Assembly: GCA_035552095.1 (NCBI GenBank)
Contig: DASZMA010000128.1
Location: 9,979-73,978 of the forward strand
DNA length: 64,000 bases
Direction of reading: 5' to 3'
From: Bog-473 sp035552095
GTDB lineage: Bacteria > Actinomycetota > Acidimicrobiia > Acidimicrobiales > RAAP-2
The notes below the pieces were generated by a model. It saw only the letters and a list, made by a program, of their open reading frames with translations. It was not told where the DNA came from and did not search any database. The first letter of the stretch is position 1. Every line of letters begins with the position of its first letter. Made by a program: the position numbers and the translations under genes. This document shows positions 33,937 through 43,053 of this stretch, in pieces.

Positions 33937-34563
33937 GTGCTCAAGCCGATTGCCAGGTCATACGACCGCGTCATGCGCGGCATGGAGGAAGCCGGACTGA
34001 CTGAGTGGCGCGCCGAGCTCCTGGCCGCGCTGTCCGGAAAGGTCCTGGAGATCGGAGCCGGTACGGGACGAAGCCTGGCCATGTACCCACCGGCGGTGAC
34101 GTCACTCACGTTGGCCGAACCGGACCGCCACATGCGCACGCAACTGCGTGAGCGGGTGGCCGGGCAGGGCCGAGCGGCCGACGTCATTGATGCCCCGGCA
34201 GAGAGCCTCCCCTTTGCCGACGCAACGTTCGACGCCGTGGTCTCCTCCCTGGTGCTGTGCTCGGTGCGGAACCAGGCTCCCGTCCTGGGCGAGGTGCGCC
34301 GGGTCCTGCGCCCGGGCGGGCATTTCGTGTTCGTGGAGCACGTGGCGGCAGAGGATCGACCCCGTCGCCTCAAGTGGCAGCGCCGGATCGAGCCGTTGTG
34401 GCGACTTCTGGCGGGGAACTGTCACCTGACCCGATCGACCGAGGAAGCGATCACCAGCGCCGGTTTCGAGGTGGTGGCCATTGAGCGGGCCAGCCTGCGG
34501 GGCGCGCCGCCGTTCATCCGGCCTTCCATCAGAGGGAGCGCCACGCCGATCGGCCATCGGTAG
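33937..34563 (+). CDS. Class I methyltransferase (UbiE/Methyltransf_11-like)
   Basis: 208 residues. VLEIGAGTGRSLAMYP is the SAM-binding motif, LAEPDRHMRTQL the acidic loop, and FDAVVSSLVLCSV the post-strand-4 segment; LRPGGHFVFVEHVAAED follows. The C-terminal NCHLTRSTEEAITSAGFEVV resembles METTL7/UbiE-type enzymes that act on lipids or small thiols. GTG 33937 has GAAAGGA upstream. It starts 13 nt after the protease stop, so co-transcription is likely; substrate unknown. Confidence 0.8.
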   Translation: MLKPIARSYDRVMRGMEEAGLTEWRAELLAALSGKVLEIGAGTGRSLAMYPPAVTSLTLAEPDRHMRTQLRERVAGQGRAADVIDAPAESLPFADATFDAVVSSLVLCSVRNQAPVLGEVRRVLRPGGHFVFVEHVAAEDRPRRLKWQRRIEPLWRLLAGNCHLTRSTEEAITSAGFEVVAIERASLRGAPPFIRPSIRGSATPIGHR

Positions 34564-34568
34564 CGAGG

Positions 34569-35207
34569 TCAGGCCGGGCCAAGGGTTCGGTGGCTGGAGA
34601 GCGACGCCCACCATTCCTGGTCCCCCGCCTCGCCCTCGTCGTCGCGTCGAACGAAGGAAAATCGGCTGACGGTGCGCTGCCCACCTTCATGGTCGAGGTA
34701 CAGCAGCTCGACTGTAAGCGCACCCGCCTGCACCGACTCGCTGATCGACGGGTAGATCGCCTCGTCCTTGTCGCGCAGGGCCCCCTGCCAGAAGGCCACG
34801 TCGCCCGGAGGGACCCACAGGTCGCGGCTCTGCCGGCGGAAATCCTCGACGGCACCCCAGCCGTCCTGAATGTTCACCTGGCCCGGTCTGGGCTCCCACG
34901 CCTCAATCAGGCCCATGCCGCTGCCCACGTTGCGCACCAGCATGGCCAGGTAGATGATCCCGTCGAACTCCTCGACCACGGCCCGGCCCCCCTTGAGCGT
35001 GACCCAATGGCGGTCGGAGTACATCAGTCGCTGCGGTGGGTCCTCCAGCCGGGAGGGCGCCAGCACGGGTCGCAGCCCGATCTCAAACGATCGCTCGGCG
35101 ACGCGGGCCGCCCGGTTGGCCGAGCGCACCGCGGCGAACGTGGCCACTCCGAGGACCAGCGTCCCGCCGGCCGTGGCGAGCGACGAGATCGTCGACCAAT
35201 TGATCAC
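34569..35207 (-). CDS. Membrane-anchored protein of unknown function
   Basis: 212 residues. One N-terminal transmembrane segment (ISSLATAGGTLVLGVATFAAV) then a charged helix and a beta-rich soluble part (YLAMLVRNVGSGMGLIEAWEPRPG). Similar single-helix proteins are common in actinobacteria; no function is known. The GTG at 35207 has TAAGCT 6 nt upstream (leaderless). It is convergent with the methyltransferase gene and follows the YunG-like gene on the same strand. Confidence 0.62.
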   Translation of the reverse strand: MINWSTISSLATAGGTLVLGVATFAAVRSANRAARVAERSFEIGLRPVLAPSRLEDPPQRLMYSDRHWVTLKGGRAVVEEFDGIIYLAMLVRNVGSGMGLIEAWEPRPGQVNIQDGWGAVEDFRRQSRDLWVPPGDVAFWQGALRDKDEAIYPSISESVQAGALTVELLYLDHEGGQRTVSRFSFVRRDDEGEAGDQEWWASLSSHRTLGPA

Positions 35208-35213
35208 GCGGCG

Positions 35214-35219
35214 AGCTTA
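35214..35219 (-). promoter_or_regulatory. Putative -10 box (TAAGCT) of the membrane-anchored protein gene
   Basis: TAAGCT on the minus strand ends 6 nt before GTG 35207; no ribosome binding site is present. Confidence 0.4.
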
Positions 35220-35222
35220 CGA

Positions 35223-35660
35223 TCAGCCGGGCGGGGCGTCCGGGGGAGGGGCGGTCAGCTTCAAGGCGGCGAAGACACGTTCCCGGAAGCGGGCGTACTG
35301 CTCATCGACGATCCATGAGACGGCGGGCGGTCCTTCGACCACGATCGGCTCCTGCACCACCTCGTCAGCGTTGAACTGGTCCCCGGTCAGATCCACCTCC
35401 AGACCGGCCAGGCGATTCCAGTAGTGGAAGCCCTGGCGCGACCCGTTGAGGAAGTGCACCTCGGCCTCGAGGAGCTGGCCGCCGAGGAGGTCACGCACCA
35501 CCAGCGCCGTGACGGCGCACTGTCCCCGCGACGGGTTGGCCGGCGTCCAGTTGGGGACGTCGATCGGATCGCAGGTGTCGAGCGCCCACGACTGGCGTAT
35601 GGCGGCCTCCACGCTTTGGAGGGACAGATAGGGCACGGGGCCATCAGGAGTGATGGCCAC
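35223..35660 (-). CDS. YunG-family protein
   Basis: 145 residues. The pattern WALDTCDP..WTPANPSRGQCAVTALVVRDLLGGQLL followed by FHYWNRLAGLEVDLTGDQF matches the YunG family; Cys in GQCAVT, His in FHYWN and Asp in VDLT would form a papain-like triad, as an inference. GTG 35660 is the likely start (upstream TTG at 35663). It is divergent from the small membrane protein gene and the two share a short promoter region of about 20 nt. Confidence 0.68.
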   Translation of the reverse strand: MAITPDGPVPYLSLQSVEAAIRQSWALDTCDPIDVPNWTPANPSRGQCAVTALVVRDLLGGQLLEAEVHFLNGSRQGFHYWNRLAGLEVDLTGDQFNADEVVQEPIVVEGPPAVSWIVDEQYARFRERVFAALKLTAPPPDAPPG

Positions 35661-35665
35661 CAAAC

Positions 35666-35671
35666 TACGCT
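35666..35671 (+). promoter_or_regulatory. Putative -10 box (TACGCT) in a shared divergent promoter
   Basis: TACGCT ends 9 nt before ATG 35681. The same 20-nt gap must serve the minus-strand YunG-like gene, whose own candidate box TAGTTT overlaps this region. Confidence 0.4.
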
Positions 35672-35680
35672 CCGTCTGCC

Positions 35681-36022
35681 ATGTGGAGATTGCTCCGTGT
35701 CCTGCTCCGGTTCGCCGCCGTCGTGCTGCTGGCCGTGGCCGTCTATTTGATTGTGTGGGCGCCCAAGGCGAACGTCGCCAGCGCGGACCTGGTGACCAAA
35801 GTCAGCGTGACCGTGCAGTGCTCGAGCGTGTGGGACCAATGGACGCACCACGCCCAGCCGGCTGCGCTCCAAGTCAACGGCACCTCGGTGACCAACCTGG
35901 CGGCGGCGCAGAGCTCCTGCCAGTCGGCCAGTCACACGATAAAGGAAGCGGGAGCGGCGCTGACGGCGGGCGCCGTGGTGGCGCTGGGCGTCTCGCTCAT
36001 CCCGCGGCGGGCCCGACGATGA
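35681..36022 (+). CDS. Small membrane protein of unknown function
   Basis: 113 residues: an N-terminal transmembrane helix (VLLRFAAVVLLAVAVYLIVW), an extracytoplasmic middle with two Cys (VQCSSVW and SSCQSAS) and a second hydrophobic segment (AGAALTAGAVVALGVSLI) with a basic end. Probably two-helix topology with a possible disulfide. Function unknown; short overlap-free neighbour of the DUF1345 gene, which is convergent. Confidence 0.6.
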   Translation: MWRLLRVLLRFAAVVLLAVAVYLIVWAPKANVASADLVTKVSVTVQCSSVWDQWTHHAQPAALQVNGTSVTNLAAAQSSCQSASHTIKEAGAALTAGAVVALGVSLIPRRARR

Positions 36023-36038
36023 CCGCCGCCAGCTGATC

Positions 36039-36755
36039 TCAGTGCAGCAGGCTGGCCACTACGTTGATGGCCAGGGCCACGACGACCGCCCCGAAGAGAT
36101 ACGACAGCACGGCATGGCCGAGCGCGATGCGCCGCATCCGCTTGGAGGTCAGGTTGGTGTCCGATACCTGAAAGGTCATTCCGAGAGTGAAGGCCAGGTA
36201 GGCGAAGTCGAGATACGACGGCGGATCGTCCTCATTGAAATCGATCCCACCTTCCGGGGACAGGTAGAACGCGCGGGCGTAGACCAAGGTGAAGACCGTG
36301 TGGACCAGGGCCCACGACAACGCCACGCTGACCACGCCCAGGGTGATCAGCCAGGCCTTGGTCCCACCGTTGGAACTCCCGGCTCTAATCAGAATGAAGG
36401 CGACCGCGGCCAGCAGGGCCACCCCGGCGCCGAGAATCATGATGTCAGCCAAGGGGGCACTCGGATCCTCCCGGTTGGCGTGGGACTTGGTCTCGTCGGC
36501 CGGCAACATCACCAGGACCAGCCACACCCAGGTGAGCAGGCAGGCCACTCCTACATCCCAACCGACGAGAACGGCCACCTGCCAGAAAGTAAAGAAGGAG
36601 ACCGCCACGCCGGCGGCCAGGCCAATGGCCGCGGTGGATCCCACTCGCACCCCAGCTCTGACGACCCGCCGGGATGTGGACACCCCCGTATTCAACCAAC
36701 TCGTCGGAGGTGACGTTGGGATTGGCGGGTTTGGGACGGCTCGCCGATGGTGCAA
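36039..36755 (-). CDS. DUF1345 membrane protein
   Basis: 238 residues with five or six transmembrane segments. The C-terminal half has the DUF1345 hallmark: HTVFTLVYARAFYLSPEGGIDFNEDDPPSYLDFAYLAFT, then LGMTFQVSDTNLTSKRMRRIALGHAVLSYLFG. The function is unknown. The start at 36755 may be too far upstream; a start at the GTG near the VRVGSTAAIGLAAG segment would also leave an intact domain. Confidence 0.85.
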   Translation of the reverse strand: MHHRRAVPNPPIPTSPPTSWLNTGVSTSRRVVRAGVRVGSTAAIGLAAGVAVSFFTFWQVAVLVGWDVGVACLLTWVWLVLVMLPADETKSHANREDPSAPLADIMILGAGVALLAAVAFILIRAGSSNGGTKAWLITLGVVSVALSWALVHTVFTLVYARAFYLSPEGGIDFNEDDPPSYLDFAYLAFTLGMTFQVSDTNLTSKRMRRIALGHAVLSYLFGAVVVALAINVVASLLH

Positions 36756-36878
36756 GCAGTCAAAAGCCAGCCTGCGCCGCCCACCACAACCATTCGGTCT
36801 CCCAGAGAGGAGAGCGGGACGGCCACCGTGCGCGGGGTGCTCGGTGTCGAAACGTCATACCTTCTAGGGAAGCGTCAA

Positions 36879-36897
36879 AGAGGCGCTGGGCGCCTCT
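36879..36897. terminator. Perfect 8-bp hairpin in the intergenic region
   Basis: AGAGGCGC and GCGCCTCT with a TGG loop. Location, upstream of both divergent genes, suggests a regulatory hairpin rather than a simple terminator. Confidence 0.3.
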
Positions 36898-37062
36898 GGA
36901 TGCAGTGGGCGGCGCAGGCCGTCCTGACGGAACCCTCGCTGTAGAAGGTAAGCAAGCACAGGTTAGCAATATTCATTGCGGTTGCCGCAAGGGTTCTGGC
37001 CTGCCAATTCGCGCCGGGGAGCACGCATTCCCTGGACAATTGCCCTCCCTCGGCGCCAACCT

Positions 37063-37106
37063 GGGGCCGCCCACGGGGCTGCCCACGGGGCCGCCTACGA
37101 GGCCGC
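37063..37106. repeat. 12-nt tandem repeat before the chromate transporter
   Basis: Copies GGGGCCGCCCAC, GGGGCTGCCCAC, GGGGCCGCCTAC in a row, then a degenerate GAGGCCGCCAC. Confidence 0.7.
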
Positions 37107-37149
37107 CACTAGCCCGCGACCAGGGTTGCCGCCCGTGCGAAGATGTGCC

Positions 37150-38337
37150 GTGGTCCCCGACAGCACCACCGGGGGCCCTGCATCGGTCCCCCTGGGCACC
37201 ATTGCCAAGCAGTGGGGCCGCATCGGGTGCACGGGGTTCGGTGGTCCGCCGACCCACATCGCCATGTTGCGCCAGCTCTGCGTGGAGCGGGAGGGTTGGC
37301 TGGGGGAGGCCGAGTTCGAGGATGCCATCGCGGCCACCAATCTCCTCCCCGGTCCGGCCTCGACCCAACTGGCCATCCTCTGTGCCTGGCGCCTGCGGGG
37401 CCTGGCCGGCGCCATGGTGGGCGGGCTCTCGTTCATTGTGCCCGGACTCCTGGTCATCATCGGCCTCGCCGCGCTCTTCCTCTCCGGGGATCCACCGCGC
37501 TGGGTGCGCGGCGCCGCACTGGGGACCGGCGCCGCGGTGGCGGCGGTGGCGCTCAACGCAGCAGTGGGCCTGATTCCAGGCAGCTGGCGCCGGGCCGGTA
37601 CGGCCAGAGCCCCGCGTGTCCGTTGGGTCGTCTACGCCGCGCTCGGCGCCGCGGCGGGGGCCACCGTCGGTGAGTACCTGGTCCTGGTGCTCCTGGTCTG
37701 CGGCGCGTTCGAGCTGGCGCTGACCGCCGGAACCCTCAACCCTCCCCGGGGGCTGAGCACCGTCCTCCTACCCCCCCTCCTGGCCGCGTCGGGCGTGGTG
37801 GGTGGCCTGGGCGCACTGGCCTGGGTGGCCTTCAAGGTGGGTGCACTCTCCTATGGGGGCGGATTCGTGATTATTCCGCTCATGCAGGCCGACGCGGTCA
37901 ACCACTACCACTGGATGACCAGCGCCCAGTTCCTCAACGCCGTCGCCCTGGGCCAGATCACGCCGGGGCCGGTGGTCCAGACGGTAGCGGTGGTGGGGTA
38001 CGCCGCGGCGGGGGTGGGCGGCGCGCTCCTGGCGGCCTTCGTGGCGTTCGCCCCCTCGTTCGTCTTCGTCACGTCCGGGGGGCGGCACTTCAGCGCGTTG
38101 CGGCGGAACCGGGCCGTGCAGGCTTTCCTGTCCGGAGCCGGACCGGCTGCCATCGGGGCCATCGCCGGCTCCGCGCTTCCACTCGGTCTGGCCATCGCCC
38201 ATCTGTGGCAGGTGGCGTTGCTGGCCGGAACAGTGGTCTGGGTCGTGCTCCTGCGTCGTGGGGTCGTCCTCACCCTGTTTGCCGTAGGTGTCCTCGGCGT
38301 CGGCGCCGCGTTCGTCGGGTTGCCGATCGGGAGTTAG
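37150..38337 (+). CDS. chrA: Chromate transporter, two-domain (ChrA type)
   Basis: 395 residues forming two CHR domains of about 190 each. Motifs: GRIGCTGFGGPPTHIAMLRQLCVEREGW and LLPGPASTQLAILCAWRLRG in the first domain; VGALSYGGGFVIIPLMQADAV and FLNAVALGQITPGPVVQTVAVVG in the second. Exports chromate and probably sulfate-like anions. GTG 37150 is the likely start but the ribosome binding site is weak. The last 4 nt overlap the stop of the convergent glycosylase gene. Confidence 0.88.
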   Translation: MVPDSTTGGPASVPLGTIAKQWGRIGCTGFGGPPTHIAMLRQLCVEREGWLGEAEFEDAIAATNLLPGPASTQLAILCAWRLRGLAGAMVGGLSFIVPGLLVIIGLAALFLSGDPPRWVRGAALGTGAAVAAVALNAAVGLIPGSWRRAGTARAPRVRWVVYAALGAAAGATVGEYLVLVLLVCGAFELALTAGTLNPPRGLSTVLLPPLLAASGVVGGLGALAWVAFKVGALSYGGGFVIIPLMQADAVNHYHWMTSAQFLNAVALGQITPGPVVQTVAVVGYAAAGVGGALLAAFVAFAPSFVFVTSGGRHFSALRRNRAVQAFLSGAGPAAIGAIAGSALPLGLAIAHLWQVALLAGTVVWVVLLRRGVVLTLFAVGVLGVGAAFVGLPIGS

Positions 38338-38843
38338 GCACCCTCGCCGTCGAACGCCACCAGGTGCAGATCTCGGAACATCTCGGTCATCTCGGGCAGT
38401 TGATAGCGAGCCTGCAGTCCGCTCGGATTGGGCAACAACCACACGATCGCCTCGGCCAGCGGTTCGGGCTGTCGGCCCATCACCGCCTGCGGGCGCTGGA
38501 AGGCGGTGCGGTACGCCCCGAGACCGAGCACCGCCACGCAGCGCGGTCGCCAAGCGCGTACCTTCGCCTCGAGGTGAACCGCACCGGCCCGCAGCTCCTC
38601 ATTGCTGAGCTCGCTGGCCGCCGCGGTTGTTCGCTCGACCAGGTTGGTGATGCCGATGCCCAGAGCGGGGAGGATGCCCTGTTCCGAAGGCGCCAGGACC
38701 GACCCAGTGAATCCGCCCGCATAGAGCAACTTCCAAAACCGGTTCCCGGCGCGGGCAAAGTGCTGTCCCAGCTCGCCGGAACGCCGTCCGGGATTGATCC
38801 CGCAGAAGAGGACGCGCAGATCCGGTCCAACCAGATCGGTCAC
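38334..38843 (-). CDS. mug: Mismatch-specific DNA glycosylase, Mug/TDG type
   Basis: 169 residues of the uracil-DNA glycosylase superfamily. LFCGINPG is the catalytic motif 1 of the Mug/TDG group and PNPSGLQARY the motif 2 intercalation loop. It removes U or T mispaired with G. GTG 38843 gives a normal length; there is no strong ribosome binding site. Convergent with chrA, and their stop codons overlap. Confidence 0.88.
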   Translation of the reverse strand: MTDLVGPDLRVLFCGINPGRRSGELGQHFARAGNRFWKLLYAGGFTGSVLAPSEQGILPALGIGITNLVERTTAAASELSNEELRAGAVHLEAKVRAWRPRCVAVLGLGAYRTAFQRPQAVMGRQPEPLAEAIVWLLPNPSGLQARYQLPEMTEMFRDLHLVAFDGEGA

Positions 38844-38950
38844 TCCATCGGGGGGTGACGACGACTCCGGGCGCACACCGCCAGTACTACTACCGAGCAC
38901 GACTACCGAGCGACCAAGGGGCGGTACTCGCTCTCTCAGGCCCAGGGTCC

Positions 38951-40093
38951 TTAGGGTCGACCGGCTCCGACGAAGTTGCCACCCAACCGCAGCCCGGTGA
39001 TGTGCACCACGGCTCCGGTGTGCGGGGCTTCGATCATGCTGCTGCCGCCGATGTACATCGCCACGTGTTCGCTGCCACCAGGTCCATAAAAGATGAGGTC
39101 GCCGGGCTGCAGGTCGGACAGCGGCACCGGAGTGGTGGCTGCCATCTGCGCACCGGAGAAGTGGGGCAGGTTCACTCCGGCGGCCTCCCAAGCCAACATC
39201 ACCAGGCCTGAGCAATCGACACCGGAGCGGCTGGCGCCGCCCCAGACATAGGGCACACCGAGGTAGCTCTCCGCAGCCGCGACGGCCTGGCCGCCGGCGC
39301 CGCCCGAGGCTGGTGGTGGTGGTGGTTGATAGGCCGACGCCACGGCCCGGCTGGTTTGCGATTTGGCCGCTGCTGCTTGTTCGGCCGCGAGCCGCTGTGC
39401 GGCCGCTATCTTCGCCACCGCTGCCGCCCGCGCGGCCGCTTCCGCGGCGGCCTGCTGTTGGGCAATGATCGTGGCCACCTGACCGTTGGCTTGCGCCAGG
39501 GCGGCGTTCTCCTGCGATTGCGCGGCCGCCGCCTGCTGCGTGGCGCTCTTGGCGGCATTCGCCGCGCTCTGGGCCTGCGTGGCCTTGGCGGCCAAGGCGT
39601 TCTGCTGAACGGCGAGCTGCGTTCCTGCGGTCCGCAGGGCGTCGATGGCGTTGTTTACGTTGCCCTCAGCGATTTGGGAATATTCACTCTGGGCTCCGAG
39701 CTTGGACTGGTTGCCGGCGAAGAGGGGATTTTGAGCCGCGTTGGCGCCGTCATCAACGTACGCCTTGATGGCGGCTTTGTTGAGAGTTCGCTTGTCCTTG
39801 GCCACCACCTGTTGGTCCTGGTGGATCTGAGTTTGTGTCTGGGTGATCTGCTGATTCAACGAGGCGATCTGGATCTGCGCTTCGTCGTAGCGCTGGCCCT
39901 CCGCGGAGATCGTCTGTTCGGTCGACTGGATCTCCTGCTCAATCTGCGCCGCCTTAGCCTTGGCGTCGGAGAGCGGGTCGGCGCCGGCCGGGCGCGTGGA
40001 AGGAAGCACAGTGACGAGGCCCACTGTGAGGACGGCTAGAGCGGGCACTATTCCCCGCCGGAGAAGCCAGGCTCTCCTGGTTAGCCGCGGCAT
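38951..40093 (-). CDS. Secreted NlpC/P60 peptidoglycan hydrolase with coiled coil
   Basis: 380 residues. Signal peptide (PALAVLTVGLVTVLPSTRPAGA), about 200 residues of Gln/Ala-rich coiled coil, a Pro linker, and a C-terminal NlpC/P60 domain with Cys294 (VDCSGLVM), His343 (SEHVAMYIG) and His358 (APHTG). RipA/RipB-type endopeptidases have this architecture and split daughter cells. ATG 40093 gives a good signal peptide; a further in-frame start at 40219 would add 42 residues with no signal features and is probably 5' leader. Confidence 0.85.
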   Translation of the reverse strand: MPRLTRRAWLLRRGIVPALAVLTVGLVTVLPSTRPAGADPLSDAKAKAAQIEQEIQSTEQTISAEGQRYDEAQIQIASLNQQITQTQTQIHQDQQVVAKDKRTLNKAAIKAYVDDGANAAQNPLFAGNQSKLGAQSEYSQIAEGNVNNAIDALRTAGTQLAVQQNALAAKATQAQSAANAAKSATQQAAAAQSQENAALAQANGQVATIIAQQQAAAEAAARAAAVAKIAAAQRLAAEQAAAAKSQTSRAVASAYQPPPPPASGGAGGQAVAAAESYLGVPYVWGGASRSGVDCSGLVMLAWEAAGVNLPHFSGAQMAATTPVPLSDLQPGDLIFYGPGGSEHVAMYIGGSSMIEAPHTGAVVHITGLRLGGNFVGAGRP

Positions 40094-40388
40094 TGAGGGG
40101 CCCTGGACCCACTCTCCGTCGTGCACAACGGGTACATCATTGCCGAAAATCGTCTCGAGGTCACCTCGCGCCCCCCGCTGAGCGACGCCGTCGAGTCGAA
40201 GCACACTGACGTAGTGCATGGTCGCTGCGGCAATTTGACGCCTGGCTCAAATGAGAATCTGTCCGTTTCCGGATTTCTTCGGGGACTTCCACGAACGAAA
40301 TCTGACACGCGATTGAAACATTGCAAACACCTGTTCAGGCCCTTAAACTCCCGCCCACACACTTACGCAATCGCGTGGCGACGTCGGT
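40094..40388. other. Leader region of the NlpC/P60 gene
   Basis: About 295 nt. The far part (40230-40380) is noticeably richer in A/T than its surroundings; reading the minus strand, TTGCGT and TTTAAG at about 40350-40372 are 17 nt apart, a candidate promoter. That would leave a leader of over 200 nt before the start codon. No riboswitch fold that I know is visible. Confidence 0.4.
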
Positions 40389-41013
40389 AACTGGCCATGG
40401 TCGGATAGCCCGACCATCACCTACGGCGGTGTCGTACCGACGCCCGACCCGACGTACAGCACGGGCGTCGCTACATCGACGCCAGCGACGTGCGCCTATT
40501 CGCCGCCCAACCCAGGCATGTACACCGTCACCTGTAGCAGCGCCGCCGACCCCGACCACCTCATCTCTTGCGCCGGAGGAGGCTCGTCGGCCACGGGGAC
40601 GCTGACCATTCAGCCGGTCCCGCTCAATGTCACCGCTGACAACAAGTCAATGACGTTCGGCGTGGCACGGGAGCCAGCGACCCCAACTACGTCATCACCA
40701 ACGTGGTGGGCACCATCAAGATCGTCAAAGCGCCCACCTCGTTCAAGGTGACGGAGTTCCTGACCAAGACCAAGAACGGGACGACCGCGGTCCTGGGTGA
40801 AACGGGGTTGCCGGCCCACGCCCTTGGCTTCGTCTTCTTCCAGGTCCGAGCAACGGGTGCACCATCTACCTGACGGGCCAGGCCGGCGAAGCCACCACCT
40901 GCTTTGCCAACTTCGGCACCAATGTTCCTTACGTGATCAAGGGGATCTTCTACGACACCGACGGGAACTACCTCACGTCCAATTCGACCAACGAGTTGAA
41001 CCCGCACGGTTGA
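40389..41013 (+). pseudogene. Decayed Ig-like (MBG-type) secreted protein fragment
   Basis: Coding capacity passes through three reading frames: frame A from 40389 to about 40670 (ITYGGVVPTPDPTY, TCAYSPPNPG and TLTIQPVPLNVTADNKSMTFG, typical MBG/Ig-like repeats), frame B from 40679 to about 40845 (DPNYVITNVVGTIKIVK), and frame C from about 40849 to the stop at 41011 (SNGCTIYLTGQAGEATTCFANFG). No start codon or signal peptide is found upstream. It is a remnant or a badly sequenced piece of a larger surface protein. Confidence 0.75.
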
Positions 41014-41114
41014 GAATCCCGCGGCCCTCCCGTTGACCTAGTCAGCTTTTCAACCTTCCCCGGGCGCCTTCACCGAACTGGGCGGTTGGCGTAGCCTCAT
41101 CTGGGGAGGCCGTC

Positions 41115-42660
41115 ATGGGGAAGTTCTCTCGGGATCAGCGAAATCTGGAAGGTGCGCCGTCACACCTTCCGCTGCCGCCGGGCCCGGTCTCCAATGGGGA
41201 GTTTGTCCCCGCCGCCCCGAGCGCGCACGACCGGGCGGTCAATGATCTGATCCGGTCCTCGGTCGACGACTCGGCCCGTGTGCTGGGCATGGACCGCCGG
41301 CGTTTCCTGCAGAGCGCTGGCGCGGTAGCGGCTTCGCTGGCCGCCTTTGAGCTGGCCGGGTGCGCCTCTCCCGCCGCGTTGAAGTCCGCCGGCGCCAAGC
41401 GGTATGGCCGGGGTGGCACCTTCACCACGCCACCGTCCGACGACATAGCGGCTTGCCAGCAAGCGCTCGGCGGCAGCGGCGAGTTCATCTTCGACGTCCA
41501 CCCATCACGTCATCCCGAGCGGGCCCTGGGTCCAGAACGCCCCCGAGACGGTCGACCTGGTCCGGTCCATGCTGCCGCCCGGTTGTACCGACGCCGATCA
41601 ACTCGATTGCGTCGACCGGTCGGCCTACCTGCATGACCTGTTCCTGGCCAGTGACACCACCATGGCCATTCTGACGGACGTGCCCAACTCCGGACCGTCG
41701 AATGCGCCGATACCGTTCGCCGAGGCGCTCAGCACCCAGACCATCACTCAGGGGTTACTCCACGGCGGCGCCAGCCGCCTCTTGGTGGAGAACATCATCG
41801 CTCCCAACGTCGGGTTAGTGAACGCCACCCTCGATGAGATGTCGAACGCCATGCAGTCGGGGCCGCCCGCGGCGTTCAAGGTCTACACGGCCTGGAGCCC
41901 GACCGGCCAGGGTTTCTCGTTGCAGGACCCGGCTATTGGCCTGCCCACTGTGCAGCACGCCCACGATCTCGGGGTCAAGGTCTTCGTGGCCCACAAGGGA
42001 CTGCCGCTCGTGAACTTCGACCCGACCTTCAACCACCCCGACGACATGGTCGCCCTTTCACGCATGTTCCCCGACATGGAATTCGTGGTGTACCACGCCG
42101 CCTGGGACCCCTCGCACGTTGAAGGCCCCTACGACCCCAACGCCACCATCGGCATCGACACGCTGCTGGCCGCGCTCGATCGGTACAGCGTCCCGCCCAA
42201 TAGCAACGTGTGGGTGGACGTGGCCACACTGTGGCGCCAACTGCTCACGCAACCCGACCAGGCCGCACACGCACTGGGGAAGCTGCTCAGCCGGCTGGGG
42301 GGAAACAGGGTCATGTGGGGCACCGATGCCGTCTGGTACGGCAGTCCTCAGGCTCAGATCATGGCGCTGCGGGCCTTTCAGATCACCCCGGAGTTCCAGG
42401 ACACCTACCGGTACCCGGCATTGACCGACCAGGTGAAGGCGGGCATCTTCGGGCTCAACGCCGCCAAGCTGTTCGGCGTCGATCCGACCGCCAGCCGCTG
42501 CGCGTTGACCACGGATCCCCTGAGCTCGAATATTGACGAGTCGGCGTATCTCCGCCAGGTCGGCGCCCTTCCGTCGCCGTGGTCCCCCCACGGCCCGACC
42601 ACCCGGCGCCAGGTTCTCAGCTGGCTGGCCTCACCGACCACGAACTGGGTGCCCTCGTAG
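41115..42660 (+). pseudogene. Frameshifted Tat-exported amidohydrolase-2 family protein
   Basis: A start at 41115 gives an acidic leader, then a Tat signal DRRRFLQSAGAVAASLAAFELAGCA, then the frame breaks at about 41502. The rest of the enzyme continues in another frame to the stop at 42660 with MLPPGCTDADQ, FVVYHAAWDPSHVEG and VMWGTDAVWYG, which are amidohydrolase TIM-barrel segments with metal-binding His and Asp. The break falls inside the first metal motif (FDVH, then HHV), so a one-base insertion or two-base deletion kills the reading. Sequencing error is possible. Full length about 515 residues. Confidence 0.8.
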
Positions 42661-42724
42661 CAACAGCCCCATGCAATCCCCCCGACATAGGCAAGGAGCC
42701 TGAAAACGGGCCCCCTATGACAAA

Positions 42725-42758
42725 AGGCGTGAGCCCTCCTAAGGGAGAGTCCACGCCT
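42725..42758 (-). terminator. Hairpin terminator of the tRNA-Ala gene
   Basis: AGGCGTG (42725-42731) pairs with CACGCCT (42752-42758), with further internal pairing of CCCT and AGGG. Read on the minus strand the stem is followed by TTTTG, as in an intrinsic terminator 3' of the tRNA. Confidence 0.6.
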
Positions 42759-42796
42759 CTTGTCGCGACACACTTCTGTCGCGTGCGGCATTTGGG

Positions 42797-42870
42797 TGGA
42801 GGTGAAGGGACTCGAACCCTCGAACCTCCTGACTGCCAGTCAGGCGCTCTACCAGCTGAGCTACACCCCC
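42797..42870 (-). tRNA. tRNA-Ala (anticodon GGC)
   Basis: The minus strand from 42870 down reads GGGGGTG, TAGCTCAGCTGGTAGAGC (D arm), CCTGA-CTGGCAG-TCAGG (anticodon stem-loop with GGC at 34-36 after T33), GGTTCGAGTCC (T arm) and CACCTCC. The acceptor stem pairs with one G-T. Length 74 with discriminator A; CCA is not encoded. GGC reads GCC/GCU alanine codons. Confidence 0.92.
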
Positions 42871-43053
42871 AAGCGGCGAGGAGCAACGCTAGCAGTCACG
42901 AACCCGGCCTCCCATTCGAGGAGTTCAGCGAGGTGCGGCCATGCTCGGTCCTGGTGAGCAGCCATCCGGATCACCCTGGCCCAGGCGTCGCACCGCCTGC
43001 GAAACCGTCCCTCCACCCCGTATCGGGCGACCGGGCACCGCCATTGCCTCGCC

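Larger units (their letters stand above)
36756..37149. other. 394-nt intergenic region between DUF1345 and chromate transporter genes
   Basis: No gene seen. It holds a perfect hairpin AGAGGCGC-TGG-GCGCCTCT at 36879-36897, a locally A/T-richer stretch near 36940-36990 that could be a promoter, a CAATTG at about 37037 and three tandem copies of a 12-nt GGGGCNGCCCAC-like unit at 37063-37106. Confidence 0.55.

Noticed and set aside
40094..40388. c-di-AMP (ydaO) riboswitch before the NlpC/P60 gene
   Set aside because: The leader is long enough and the gene type fits, but I could not find the conserved ydaO segments.
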